Position numbers and translations under genes: made by a program. From Setaria digitata (lineage: Eukaryota > Nematoda > Chromadorea > Rhabditida > Setariidae): DNA of 64,000 nt. Location: NCBI GenBank assembly GCA_003640385.1, contig RCAB01000342.1, forward strand, positions 1-64,000, in the 5' to 3' direction. The notes under the pieces are model-generated. The model was not told the origin of the DNA, made no database searches, and saw nothing but the letters and a program-made list of their open reading frames with translations. Positions 50,264 to 63,836 of the stretch are shown here, one piece after another. Every line of letters starts with the position of its first letter. Position 1 is the stretch's first letter.

Positions 50264-53200
50264 ATGTCATCGATGTTTCATCGGAAACAATTTACTATTT
50301 TCGCCATTTTCTTCCAGGTAAGCCAATTAATTGCACTTCGTTATTTTGCATTATGTCTTATAAATTTTTCCAAATTTCAATATTTTCGTAGTTTCAGACA
50401 TTTAGTCTTGAACTATGAACTGCTCCTTATAAATTACACTGAGTTGTATTTCTTTTAATTGTCATTTAAAAAATTTGTCTAAATCATTTACAGGTTATCT
50501 AATTAAAAAAATATTGCATTTCACGGCACTACTAGTTAATTTTGAGCTTTAACTGCAGCACAAATGTTATTTCATTAGGATGATTCAACTGCAATTGGAA
50601 TGAAGAAAAGTCACTTAAGCTAGTCCCAATTAGTTTTAGAATACTTTTATTACCTTGAAAAGGTTCTCAAGCTTAATATGGAATACTGAAATAGTGATTA
50701 AATGAATATACAGGTATTAAGATGATAAAGGATACTTACTTATTAGAATGATAAGGAAAAAATATTAAGCTTCATTTTAAAATTATGAAGTATTTAATTT
50801 GGAAAACTACCGGAAATGCTTCTGAAATGTTATTCACAAAAAAAAATTAGTCTATTGTTCATGTTTTGGTTTATAAAATGTTGTTTACTATTAAACTGAT
50901 CAATGATTATTATCATTATTTACATCATCCATTTCTTGTTTTCATTGCAAAAATTGAACTTCTTTATTTGTAAACAATTGCCTTTCTTTTTTGGCAAATT
51001 CAAATAATTACTTCAAATATTTTAGCTATAAATTGGCAGGCAGATGAAAAAGAATGGAAATTGATTTACTCTAGAAGTATGCTAAATTTAATTTAAATTG
51101 TTAAAAATGTTTGAAATTTATATTTCTTTCATGAATATTTTCACCATGTGAGTGAAAATTTTGCTGATTAAGAAATTTGAATAAAAAATTCCTAGACGAA
51201 CAGAATTACACATACAGCGTTTTGGTAAATATTCCATCTGTTTATCTGTACTATGGATAAAAAGGAAAAAAATTTTGAAACGACTCCGAAAAACAAAGAA
51301 TGCATAATAATCCTATTGATCTTATCAGTAAATATGTTAAATCGTGAGTTTTTTTTTAGCAAAAAAAAAAAAAAAACAGTGAAAATAAATTAGAAAAAAT
51401 TCGAATTTTTATATATGCATATCTTTTTGAATAATTTAAATATTAATCGTAAAAAACTGAAATAAATTATTGAAGAAAATTTGGGAGAAAAAATAAGAGA
51501 AGTTTTAGGGAAATAAAATAAAATTCACTAATGAACGAATTTTCGAATGAAAATTTATATATGTGTATTTTGAATATTATGAATGTAAGTGGTAAAATCA
51601 AGACAATGTTATTAAACTAATTAAACTACCATATGCTTTCTCACATATTTATGCATTGAAGAACATTTTATGATACCGTACTATGCTGCCAAACATTTAC
51701 TGTGTACAAATAGATTAATTTGTTCTAATGTTTGTTTGTATTTTAGGAAATTTAAATACGAAAATAAGACAAACGTACTGCGGAAGGGTAATTCCGTTGA
51801 ATCGTGTAAAGCGTACGTAATAAATTCATAAAGTATAATTGTCATAAACAATATTTTATCTTATAAAGAGAATTGCATAAATTTCCTATTCAAGTTTCTA
51901 ATTATATATATAATTTAAAATGTAACATATAAAATCATAATAAAATTCCAATATTCCATAAAGTGCAAATGGAAAAAGAAATTATGATGTAGAATGGTAA
52001 TAATATTGGGAATTCTTAGTCGAAATTCCCCAGTGAATAAATTGATAATCATCAGTGATTTATTGAATTTCTGGAATAATTTATTTATCAACATTTTAAA
52101 TCTCGACAAAGAGATTCTAAGTTTATTTTATTGTATAACATCCATCAATTTTTTCTTTTCTTTCTATGAAAAACACAAATTCCACAATAATTTTATTTGA
52201 TATCTTAATATACATTAATAAAAAATTTCTACGTTTATTAATTTTTTCTTTTCTTTCTACGAAAAACATAAATTCCACAATAATTTCATTTGATATCTGA
52301 ATATACATCAATTGGAATATTCATCAATTTTAATTGATAACATGAACAATACTAACGTCATTTATACTCCATCAATAGCGCATTCTAGAAGTGTTTCAAA
52401 AATTAGTCAGCTATAAGTCAATTTTTTACAGAAATTATTTCAAAAACTTTTAAAATTATTTGTCAGTATCAACTACCATCTTGACATTATAATACAGTGA
52501 TTATAATATTAAAGTTATCAATTTACTGAAAAACTAGAGACGATTCGATATATTCATTAATAAATTCAACTTCCAATGTAGTTTAAGATAATTCAAAAAG
52601 TAATGGTGTTAATGAATTGCAGAAGAGGATGATAAACATTCTCGAATCTAATAGTTACTTATAGTTACTTAATCTTACCTCTTTTATTATTGAATTTCAT
52701 AGCACATGAAATTTCTTTTTGTTATAAAATTTATAATTTTATATTTCTCGTCACCCTAACTATTACAAAATTTACTCATGCAATAATGATAATAATTATT
52801 TCAATTATCGTTGCGTAGCAATTATGAATGAATTCTACTTCCGATTCCTGTCCTTCTTTATAACGTAATAGATTACGTTAACTTCTCTTTCTTGCCACAT
52901 TCTTCTTGACATGAAAAAAGAGAAAACTATATATGGAAAATAAATGCCATCAAAAATGTCCAATGAAAAGGTGACTACTATAACATAGTTTAATGATGTT
53001 GATAAGAAGGAGATAGAGAAGTCAACTATTGATAAGAAGCAGATATCATGACAGGGAGAGAGAGAGGATGGAAAATATACAAAAGCATATTTAATGCATT
53101 AGTTGAACAGGAAAGATATTCGGAATAAGGAATATAATTATTTATTGTGTAAACTTTTGGTCCAAGGCAAACAAGGCTGTAAATGTCGTATGAAATTGAT

Positions 53201-56200
53201 GGATTTTATTGTTTGCGCAAGAAATATGAGAACAATAATTTATAAATTGTAAATAAAAACAAATATTTGAACATCCATTACCTGCTACAGTGTACCACTA
53301 GCAGGAGTAATTAAATTATTCTAAGTGTTTGAGGAGATGATGGGATAGAGAAGAAATACGTGATTGCTACGTGTAAAAGTGATGAAGCTTACGTAAACAC
53401 AACATGTAAATAAATGCTAAAAATCAAAAATAAATGATATCAGGAATTGAATGTAAAAAAAAATAACTAAATTTCAGTAATTTCCTCTTTTTTTTCTTTG
53501 TTTTAATTTTACAAAGCGTTGCTGTAATCAAAAGAATTGAATGCAAAAGGAAGAGAAGAAAATAATTGAAACTTTTTTTAGGTTTTATTTCTATTCCTTT
53601 TCGCCATCTTTGGACAGTACTCAAGCAATGCAATGCCTGGTGGTACAACAAGCACAAATTTCATTAATACCAATTATCCACGTTTGTTTTATTTGCTGGC
53701 TTTTTTCTAAGAAAAAAAAAAAGGATGATAATTTTCCAAATTGAAAACAATTTGGAAAATTATCATTATTTTTTTCATATTTATTGAATTAAAAAAAAAT
53801 AAAATTTATAAATTGCTGAACTTTATAAAAGTGAAATTTGCAAGATGAATGCAATATACGTTGTAACAGTGACTAAATTTTGATATTATTTTAGAGCAAT
53901 AAATTGTTCATCCAAAATTACATGTGATAAATTTTAGAGATATGTATAAAATAGGTTAAAGAAATTTATTCATAACTAATATGATAAGACGTTTAATTAT
54001 CTCGTTGAAATTATGAAATAATATGCTAAAGTTTTTAAAACTATAAATGAGGATAAATTTTTTTTAAAAAAAAATTTTAAAAAATTATGAATTGATAAAA
54101 ATTATTTCGCTGTAGGTGCTATAAACTCTAAAATTTGTTTACATTCCTAAATTTCATAGCACAATATTGCTGCCGTTGTAACCAAAAACAAAATGTTTAA
54201 TGTAGAATTAAGAAGTGGTTGCAGCAAAAGTACAAGTGAGATATATTATCGATACATATAGATAATAAGTAAAGAATTTAAAATTTAATTAGGATAAATA
54301 TCTTTATTTCGATCAAGCATAAATGCTTCAAGGAAGATTCAGGAATCATAGAAGATATTACATATAAAAGAATTTTTTAGCCTAACATATGACATTAAAT
54401 TGCTGCATCAGTTAATAACAAAAAGTGATATTAAAAATTTTTAAGAAGGTGAAATATAAAGTTGCCGCATTTTGTAATTATTTGGAAATTATTTTTCCAG
54501 TACTTCTGTTTTTATATGTTCAGAAATTTCATTCAAAACTTTTTTTGCATTGCTTCGAATTTTCTATTTTTCGTCAGGCTTATATGCATTTAATTAGCAC
54601 TAACATATATAATACACTGTTATCTGCCCTGCAAAGTTCTCTGAACAAAATTATGCATTTGTTACATAAATTTCTCTTACAATAAATCAAAATATATTGT
54701 ATTCTATCGTGTGAATTTTTCTTGCACTAAACTGAAATAATATTGTTTATCTGTATTCATCGTATAAATTTCTCCTACAATAAATTAAAATAAATATTGT
54801 TTATCTGCATACATCGTATAAATTTCTTAAAATATGCTGTTATCCACCGTGTAAATTTCCCTTGCAATAAGCTAAAATATACTGTACTGTTATCAACCAT
54901 GCAAATTTCTCATACAATAAGTTTAAATGTTGTTTTTCAGTCTTCCAGGATGTCCATCTAATGACACTGATCGGTATGGGATTCATAATGGTCTTCTTAC
55001 GACGATACGGCTTAGCTGCACTTTCAATTAATCTTCTTCTTACATCACATGCAATTCAGTGGTCACTAATTGTTCGTGGCTTCTTCTCACATGAATTTGC
55101 TACTGTTGGCCGTTTTGCAATTTCAATTCTTGAGTAATTTTATCATTCTTATCAAATTTTCTCATCATTTTTTATATCAAATTAAGTATTTAAATGCATC
55201 ATTTTGAATGAACGATATTATCTTGGTTAATTTAAATTTATAATAATGAAAATTTGAATGCAACAATTAGCAAAGTTTTTTCCTTCCATTAATTTTTAAT
55301 AATCTAATGAAAGAATTTGCAGTGAAATTTATTGAATAAAACATTTGCAATTTAGTTTAATTACGGCGGATTTTGTTGCGATAACCGTTCTGATCACAAT
55401 GGGTGCTGTTTTGGGTAAACTTACCCCGGTGCAGTATATGGTAATGTCGGCTATCGAAGTACCTGTGGCTGTTGGTGTTGAACATCTCGTCCTACGATAC
55501 CTTAAGGTGTTTCTTTTTTTTCTATTATTAAATAATTAAGCCTGTTTAGTGTTTACCTGGAAAGTTTGTAGTTCACCTTCTAAATCATGTTATTAATTGT
55601 GCATAATTTAATCCAATTATTTTATTAGAAAAATTAAAAAATTTTTTAGAAATTTGAAAAAATATGAAAATTGTATTTGGAGTTTAGTATTTCGAATCAT
55701 TATTAAGTTTTGTAATCTAATAAACCATGTGAATTGGAATTAAAAAATCGGAAGCTTGTTTATACGATTTATTATTTATTTTTGCAATACTTAGATTGCT
55801 ATATATATATATATAAAATTTTAGAATACTATATATATTGTACAAAAATATATGCTGAATAAATCATGTTATAAATTTAAAAAACGAAAAATCAAAAAAC
55901 AAAAATTCAGAAAAGGAGAGAATTACTACTAGTAACAAATTTATTTTATGTTATTGTGTAAATAGTTTTTATTAATAAAAAATAGAAGTAGTGAAAATAA
56001 AAAAAGAGTTTATAAAATTTAAGCTAAGTTTATAAAATTTAAGTTTATAAAATTATAAAAATTTATATTAATTAAACTTTTGTATAACTGGATAAAATTA
56101 CCTGATCAGAATACTGAAATTAAAAAAAAAAAAAACAGGTGATTGATATTGGACGCTCGATGGTTGTTCATTGCTTTGGCGCATATTTTGGTATGGCTGT

Positions 56201-57443
56201 AGCAAAAGTTATCAATAAAAAGGAAATGATAATGCATCAGCATGAAGGCTCAAGCTATAATTCCAATCTCTTTGCTATGATTGGTATATTATATATTTTA
56301 ACATATTTTCTTTTTTTTTTTGATTTCAAACAGAAAATGGAGTAAAATTCTGTTATTCTAAATTTTAATTTAATACAAAATAGAATTAAAAGTGAAATAA
56401 ATGGTTTCCTTTTTTATGGTGCAAAAAAGAATAAAGAAGCTGAATGAATAAATTAATTTTACTTAAGTGAAAATTTTTTGACGCTAAAATGAATTTAATG
56501 AATAAAGTGAATTTATTTAAATATAATATTTAATTTTTTGTTGCAAAAAAAAAAATGGAAAATGTTAAATGAAAAAATTGAATTTCCTAAAATTAGATGA
56601 ATTAGTTATTCTTTATTTCTTTTTCTTTTTAAATATGAATTAAAAATATTCATTTATGATGAGTGTTTTTTAGGTACCCTTTTTCTGTGGGCATTCTTTC
56701 CATCATTCAATTCGGCTCTAGCAATTCCCGAGGATTCTCGACATCGTGCCATCCTCAATACCTATTTAGCTCTTTGCTCTTCCACTATTTGCACTTTTCT
56801 ATTCAGTCAGCTTCTTGATCATGAACATAAGGTTCATGGTTACTTTTGTCTACCTTTTTTTTAGACCAATTTTTAACTTTAGTTTTTGCTGTCTTATTTG
56901 AGCCACTTTAATTTTTCGCTCAACGATTTTTGCATTTTTTAAACAAAATTTTCCGTGGCTTATTAAAAAAAAAAAAAGGAAAAAGCAGAATTTAGATTTC
57001 AGCTGCTTCATTTCGAATTATTTTTTCTTTTTATTATAAAAAATTTTCAGTATCGATTCTCGATGACGCATATATCGAATTCGGTTCTCGCCGGTGGTAT
57101 TGCAATTGGTACAGTTGCAAATATTATCTTGGAACCATTTTACGCTCTTCTGATTGGCTGCATGGGCGCTTTTGTCTCAATTCTTGGCACTAATTATGTC
57201 AAGGTTCTTGTTGTTTGCGTTAAACTGAGTTAGAGAATAAGGAAACTGTGATCTAATCTCAAATCTAAATTTAGCTTGTCGGTAAATCAAATAATTTAAT
57301 TATACACTTCATATAATTATAGCCTATTGGTGCTCGTATTTTTGGTCTCCATGATACACGTGGTGTTGGCTCAGTTCATGGACTTCCAGGTAACGTTTAT
57401 TTCGACTTTTTCTCAGTTTCTTTGTAAAGACAGAAAAGAAATA

Positions 57444-57483
<40 letters not shown>

Positions 57484-58814
57484 CGGGAAAATTAATTTCA
57501 GGCATTCTGGCCGGCATTCTTGGCTTCATTTTCACTGCCGTATATGAGCCAACTCGTTATGGAACTGGGTTAATTGCATATTACTTATGATTTGTTATTA
57601 CACAGACACTAAATTATGCACCATTTAACTGGACTGGCTAATTGAAATTGAAAAGGCTTTAGGAGTTAATTAATACAACATACATTGTAGTTACAAATGA
57701 ATATTTTGGAAAAGAAAGGCTTGAAATGAGTCGGAAAAATATTCATTCAAGTGAATAATATATATATATGAAAATTATATATATATATATATATAATTTT
57801 TAATTAATATATATTAATTTTTTTCTAATTTTTATAATTAATTAATGAAATTTTTTCATAAATATTTTGGATAATTTTACAGTAATGGAACACATATCTA
57901 TCCAGCGATGAGCAAAAATGATGAAGGTCGTGATGTTTTTGTACAGGCTGGCTATCAACTTGCTGCTCTTGCCATTGTTTTAATTATCTCCATTATTGGT
58001 GGCGGTATTACAGGTAATTTTTTTTTATTTTACCTGAACCTTCTATGATTTCATCTTGTCAGTTCAGAAGTATAAGATAAATGATAAATTATGATTTTTT
58101 TTTTTTCATTTTTAAGGACTAATTTTACGACTGAACTGTTTCAATCGAATTCATGATAAAGAATTTTATTCGGATGGCGAATTCATCGAGCCTCCAGAAG
58201 ATTACGATTTCACTACCAGAGTAAAGTTTTTTTTTTTTTAAATAATCATAGAAATTTTCTGACATAAACTAAGATAATAAATAACTTCCAGTAGTCATAC
58301 GCTATTAATCGTTACTAATTTAATTGCACTGAAATTAGGCTTTGCAAGTGAGTGTAGCAAAAGAAAAATTGTATTTATATTTTAGCAATTTTATATTTAT
58401 ATATTTATTTTTTTATATTTCTTTTACAAGTTAGTAATTACTGGTAAATTTGCTCAGTTCAATTAATTAATAAAAATGAAACCGAAAATTTTGAGTCAAA
58501 TGAGTAATTAAATTGATGGCAAAAATTGAAAACATGAACACTTGGAATTGTTAACAATTTTATAAATGCAACATAATTACAAATTACGCACAAAATTTTA
58601 ACGCTATAAAGTAATTAACAATAATTATAGAAATTTTTTATTAAATAGTCATCTAAGTGTTTTTATTTTTATTTTATTTTCTAAAAGCCAAGAAAAAGGA
58701 GGAGATTTTCTTCGAATTTTTCAGATTATTTCAAAAATTGATCACATTGAATTAACGGAACATACAGCGCTTAACAAAGAACCGCCGTCTTCTGTTGGGC
58801 CAAGTAGTCCGTAA
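50264..58814 (+). CDS. Rh-family (Rhesus-type) ammonia/CO2 channel
   Basis: Plasma-membrane channel family conducting NH3/NH4+ and possibly CO2; nematode members are called rhr. Twelve exons with agreeing phases, 470 aa: 50264-50317, 53582-53681, 54941-55133, 55356-55506, 56139-56283, 56674-56831, 57051-57203, 57323-57389, 57502-57568, 57883-58013, 58117-58220, 58725-58814. Hallmarks: N-terminal membrane segment (about 9-27), extracellular loop rich in N/T/S, then NYPLFQDVHLM and FLRRYG; IGRSMVVHCFGAYFG with pore His177; GVGSVHGLPG with pore His337. Both twin-His residues are kept. Length and order are normal, with a C-terminal acidic cytosolic tail. Intron 1 is 3.3 kb. Intron 2 ends in a degenerate tandem array. 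Assignment to rhr-1 or rhr-2 is not possible by eye. Confidence 0.94.
50318..53581. other. large intron 1 of the Rh gene
   Basis: AT-rich, GTAAGC donor at 50318 and TTTTTTAG acceptor ending 53581. Holds the 93-bp tandem duplication at 52140-52312. No nested gene was recognised on either strand. Confidence 0.6.
52140..52312. repeat. two-copy 93-bp tandem duplication
   Basis: A core starting AATTTTTTCTTTTCTTTCTA at 52147 recurs at 52240, continuing through GAAAAACAYAAATTCCACAA and TTTGATATCTKAATATACAT with few substitutions. Offset is 93 bp. Relatively recent compared with other repeats here. Open frames on both strands are repeated accordingly. Confidence 0.85.
54610..54935. repeat. degenerate ~50-bp tandem array in Rh intron 2
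   Basis: Five or six diverged units with the pattern TGTTATCTGCATCRTRTAAA, then TTTCTCYTACAATAA and ATTAAAATA. Cores (AAATTTCT-like) lie near 54668, 54713, 54767, 54820, 54853 and 54903, so units run about 45-54 bp with one shortened copy. The last unit ends at the pyrimidine tract of the exon 3 acceptor (54940). Confidence 0.7.
57448..57481. repeat. AT microsatellite inside a short Rh intron
   Basis: About 16 AT units within the 112-nt intron 57390-57501. A variable length would strongly change this short intron. Confidence 0.9.
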
Positions 58815-59387
58815 AGGTGGTTAAGGAAGGAGAAAAAGGCGATGAAAAATTTCATTAAAAGAAAAAACCGAAAACGAAAAACAAATTCAAATCTTATTAA
58901 TTGGTTGTAAATTGTGCAACATTATTTTTGACCGTACTGAAAAGAATTAAAGAGGAAAAAAAGTGAAACGATTTACTAAAATGTTAGCTTTAATTGCAAA
59001 TTAAACTTCTCTCTCTTTTTTTTTCTTTTTATTATTACTACTTTTTCTTTAATTTTCCTACTTTTATTCAAATGTTACAATTTTATTTTCCTATCATTTT
59101 CGATTTTCTTCCGTTTTTTGATTTTCCAGATTTTAATTCAATTTTTGTGAAAAAAAAAGGGAATATACTGGAATGATACTTTGCGCTAATTAGTAAGTAA
59201 TTAATGGAAATCTCACTTTTGGCAGCACTGAAAGCATATTGATCCTTGGTTAACATAAAAACTTAATTCTATCTCAAAATTCAGTGTTTTCGTCTTCCTC
59301 CCCTCCTTTCTCACCTTTCAAACGATGAGTGGAAATTTTTGGTCGCAGTTTTACAGGAACCAAATTAAAATTGGAAAAAACAATTGG

Positions 59388-59393
59388 AATAAA
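59388..59393 (+). terminator. candidate poly(A) signal of the Rh gene
   Basis: AATAAA 574 nt after the stop codon, the first perfect match noticed downstream. Confidence 0.3.
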
Positions 59394-62300
59394 ACTTTAC
59401 CCTGTATCAAAATATTTATAATGAAAGTTGGGAAATCCTAATTACTTACTATTCAAAAGTTTAAAATGAACAAATGTTATTTTCACAGTCAGTTTACATT
59501 ATAGGAAATTATAATTGAAAATGAAATTTCCTGACTCAATTCCTAAAAAAAAAAATAAAATTTTATTTCAACAGAAAAAAAAACATTATGCATTTTCCAC
59601 TTCCTTTTTTTCTCATTCTTTTTTTTTTATTTTTTCGTTCGTTCTATCACAAAATTATCGAATAATTTCATATGATTCATTAAAGTAGAAAATATTTTTC
59701 ATATTGGAAATTGTTAACTTTTTTAACTCATATTAATGATGATGGCCAAAAAATGATATAATTATGTCATTTTGCTGAGTCAGTTGGAAAACTAATTGTG
59801 CTAAGACCTTAAATATCCTTTTTTTCGTTATAAAATGTTTTTCTAAATAAACTTAGCTGATTATTTTCCTTGGTAAATGTGAAGTTTTATTTTGAAATTG
59901 AATTAAATCCTAAATTTCCCTTTTTTTTGCTTTGTTATGTATGCCGCGCTAATTTTTTAAACGCTTTTTTTCGTTTATTTTGGGAGCCTCATTTTATAAA
60001 TTATTTTTTTTATAACAATTTTAATCACAAAAAATTTCTTGATGAATCATATGAATTTAATTATCAAATATGTAGATGATCTATTGGTAGTTATTATAAC
60101 CATAATTAACAATTTATTATCAATTGGCGACATGAAATTGACAGTTTTGATAATGGCACTTATAATTAACCTAACAAAGAATTAGATTAATTTTGGCATG
60201 TTGAAATTTGTAATTTAATTTCATCCATCATCCTTTCACTTTTCTTCAACTCCTTTTCTACTTTTTTCATTAAAACTTTTTCAAAAAAAATTTTCACAAA
60301 AAAAGGAAGATAGCAACTTGTATTAAGAAGGGTTTGTTGCAATCCATGAATTTGAATTGTCTTCAGGACTGACTGCTTAGCAATGATCAAAAGTTTGTTT
60401 TCATCTTTTCATTGAAATTTAAAACTAACAAAGCATTAAAGAAATTAATTAATTAACAAGAAAAATTTTAGTGATAATAATGCTTAAATTGTAAAATTGT
60501 TTAAACAATTCTGAATCAAAAAATCAAAGCTGACCATATTTATTCCATTTTTGCAATTTTTAATTTTGCAAGTGAAACAAAATTAAAACAAATTAGGAAT
60601 GAATTGTGCTGTATTTAATTGTGGTCAGCCTTTCTATTGTTTATATGCATTGTGCAGAAAATATGAGAACTTTTTCTTTTTTTTTTTTTTCCAATACTAA
60701 GAAATTTTCTGTGTTTGCTGAGATTTCTTTTAGTCTATTTTTATTATTATTATTATTATTTTGCTTAATGATTCTAATTTATCCTAAGCAACTTGTAAAT
60801 CTGAATTTGCATTTGAAAAAATGATTTTTTTTTCACAGGCATTACCTCAATTTCATAATAGTATTTGTGTGTCAAATGCAAGAACATTTTCGTTATCGCT
60901 ATTCTTTGCTGCCGTTTATTATTTCCTGTTTTTTTTTTTCACTTTTTTTTTTTTAAATTGCAATTAATTTAATAAAGTTTTTAAATTTTATTTTAACAAT
61001 AAAAAAACGCTTCTCACAAGGCACAAATTTCAAAATATTCCTAAATGCAATGTTGCTCTGATCCAATTTCAAAAGATTCGTAAATGCCAATTTGCCGTGA
61101 TTCGATTTTGAAGATAAATTTTATTGCCGGATTCAAATGCAAAAAATCGAATCATCAAAATTATTGTTATAACTGCTACGCATCATAATTTCTGGCAAAA
61201 GTGCAAATGATTTTTTCGTAAATAATTCAAAGTGGTTGTTAATTTTAATTTTACTGATGAAAATTCATCAGCATCATTGTCGAGAGAATGGCAAGGGTTA
61301 AACACAGAAATTGTAAAAGGCAGCATCAGAAAGCATGCAATATTATTGAACTAGTAAAATGATGTATTCGTTGAGAAAATTTTGAACTAGTTTGAGCAAT
61401 GCAAGAATAAAATGGAGATGCTAAGGAATGATCAATGAGCAAAGCTCACTGAAGAAATCTAGAAATCAAATCAGGAAAAAGAAGACTTTTCTTATCATTA
61501 TTATCATGTGGGAAAAATGAAAAACGCTTCAAATGATAGTAATCAGAGCTTGAAATAATATGTCGATAGATTAACATACTTGTTTTACTGCCACACATGT
61601 TCAATCATTAAGATAAGAGAGTAAATGATGAGGTATAAACAAGCATAACAAAACGATTAAATTTAATTAATTGTAAACAGGTAGCTCAAATTTCATGCAT
61701 TATCCTTATTATATAATTTAACAATTGAAATTACCCTCAACAATTTGATATAAGATGATGATAAAATGAACTCGTTTAATATGCATTTATGTGAAAAAGA
61801 TTTAGCACATCTTCATATAAACAAAATTTACCAACCGCCTAATATTGATTTACTAAGAAATTTTCATCCAAAAAATGATAATACAATTATTTATTTATCA
61901 TTTAATAGAATGAGACAAAATCAGGAGAAAATGAACAGAATTCTTTTGTCTTTTTTCTTTTAATTGCCGACAAATTAATTGAATAAAACATGGAAAATTC
62001 CTTTTCCATTGATTTACGAGCAAATAAATTAAATTGTAGAATTTTTAATATTAGTAAAATATAAATTACAAAATATAAATACTAAATGTAAAGTATAATA
62101 TGTTTTATATTACATATATCCTTTTAAAAGTAGATTGTTTCATCGAATGGCAAAGAATGGTTGAGTGAATCCACTTGAATATTGCAATTCTGGAAGATAC
62201 TTATTCAATATCCCACTTGATATTCATTTTCAAACATAATGGGCACAGAAAAATCAGGGAGATGATAATGATTATTACTAATCATTATTTTGGATGAACC

Positions 62301-62991
62301 CTTATACAATAAATGAGTGTTTCTGATGAAATATATCAGAGGCGATTTAGCGTTATACCATTTCATTCGTAAATTTTACTATTTATTCATTCAGTTTTCT
62401 CCTTTCACAATAGATCATCCACGTTTACCTATCGCAAATTTATTATTTGAGTTCACGAGCTCTATCATATAACACTGTATTCAAACACACCATCTATGGA
62501 TAACAATCACGTACATCGGACACGTTCCCGTCGTTGTTTTTGCGTGTATCTACTCGCATATACCGCACTAAAGCACATCTATTATGTATTTATCAACGCA
62601 ACAGTCATTAGAATCATTGATATTTATTGCACGCATATATTCCACTTAGCAAACCTTTTACTGCACTCACGTATGTGCCAATTTTTCAACACATGCACCT
62701 ATTTGTGTTTGTGATTTTTTCCTATTTATGTTTTTTTTTTTTCGTACTTTTCATCTCAATTCTCATCTCAATTCACGTATAATTTACATGTATAATTATT
62801 CATCCAAATATGATTTCATACACATAATGATAATTTATGTAGTTAATCCAGTTTATTTTATCTCCTCGAAATGATAAGAATTTAAATTGACCTGAAATTA
62901 ATTAGCAAACGATTATTTTATATTATATAACCTATTATTAGATTGTATTTTGTAGTAGAGAAAAAAAAAAAACAATGTTTTTCATAGTGTT

Positions 62992-63004
62992 TTTTTTTTT
63001 TCAG
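62992..63004 (+). promoter_or_regulatory. putative spliced-leader acceptor of the collagen-like gene
   Basis: A run of T ending in TTTCAG, 17 nt before ATG 63022. Strong nematode acceptor with usual SL spacing. Confidence 0.45.
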
Positions 63005-63021
63005 AATAATCAACGAATTTG

Positions 63022-63836
63022 ATGCGATTCGTTAGCACAAAAATTTCGGCAAAGATTACTTTTACAGCAATCGGCATATTTTGTGCAATACTTTTATTTA
63101 TCAGCTGGCTACTAATCATTACCATGAAATGTGGTATTGATAAAATTTATCACTTTGTATTCACGGAAATGAAACAGTTTAAGGTGAAAATTTTATTGCA
63201 TTAACTTTCAATGAATTGCAGTGATATTTTGACTGTTCTGCACAAAAAATAGTGCCAAATAAGTGATTGATTATACTAAACTAAATTTCATTCATTTATG
63301 TGATAATCTTGCTGATATATGATACATCTAATCATTTCTAGCTGCGAAAAAAAAAAAAGCAAACAAACTTTTCTTGTCAATTACCTTGAAATACACAAAT
63401 CTTAGAACAACGGTATAAACACAAAATATTTATCTTTCAAAGCAATTTTGTTCTTTATTAAGGTATGATTTTGTGTAAAATGTTAATGAATTATAAGAAT
63501 ATTAACAAAACTTCTATAAACTTCGTCAATCATAAATCTTCCGAATTATATTTTTAATAAAATTAAAATGGAAGAGCAAAGAATGAGAATAAAAGAGAGA
63601 AAAATTCTTATTTCATACTTAGTTATCATATTTTAATAATGGTTCGCAACTTAATCATTTAAAAAAATTAAATTCTTTTTATTTTTCATTTTCACATACT
63701 TTTTGTGCAGAATAATCTATTTCTCTACCCCAGCATGAAGTTAATGGCACATGGAATGATTTGATGCATTTGCGAAATAAAATGCCATTTAGTCGAGTTC
63801 GCAGATATAATTATCATGGAATAATTAGACGATGCA
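63022..63836 (+). CDS. cuticle collagen N-terminal part, incomplete at window edge
   Basis: Two 5' exons (63022-63183, phase 0; 63734-63836, phase 1 ending at A|GTAAGT), the rest lying beyond the window. The 88 visible codons give a hydrophobic membrane/signal-anchor segment (about 15-34, AIGIFCAILLFISWLLIIT) and then the pattern of the nematode cuticle collagen N-terminal domain: IYHFVFTEMKQFK...GTWNDLMHLR, with a conserved-type Trp, followed by the dibasic block RVRR (about 74-77) that fits the furin-like cleavage site of these collagens. Such proteins are secreted by the epidermis, processed and cross-linked into cuticle. No Gly-X-Y repeat is yet visible, so another protein with a similar N-terminus cannot be excluded. 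The RVRR and an RRC close behind are notable. Confidence 0.65.

Larger units (their letters stand above)
58815..63004. other. intergenic region between Rh and collagen-like genes
   Basis: AT-rich. The first perfect AATAAA after the Rh stop is at 59388-59393. Open frames at 61766-61963 and 62496-62714 have no recognisable domain, paired splice sites or partner exons. No other feature seen. Confidence 0.55.

Noticed and set aside
61766..61963. 65-codon + frame
   Set aside because: Starts at an ATG but no acceptor, partner exon or family similarity was seen.
62496..62714. 72-codon + frame with several Cys and His
   Set aside because: No zinc-binding spacing pattern, signal or partner exon recognised.
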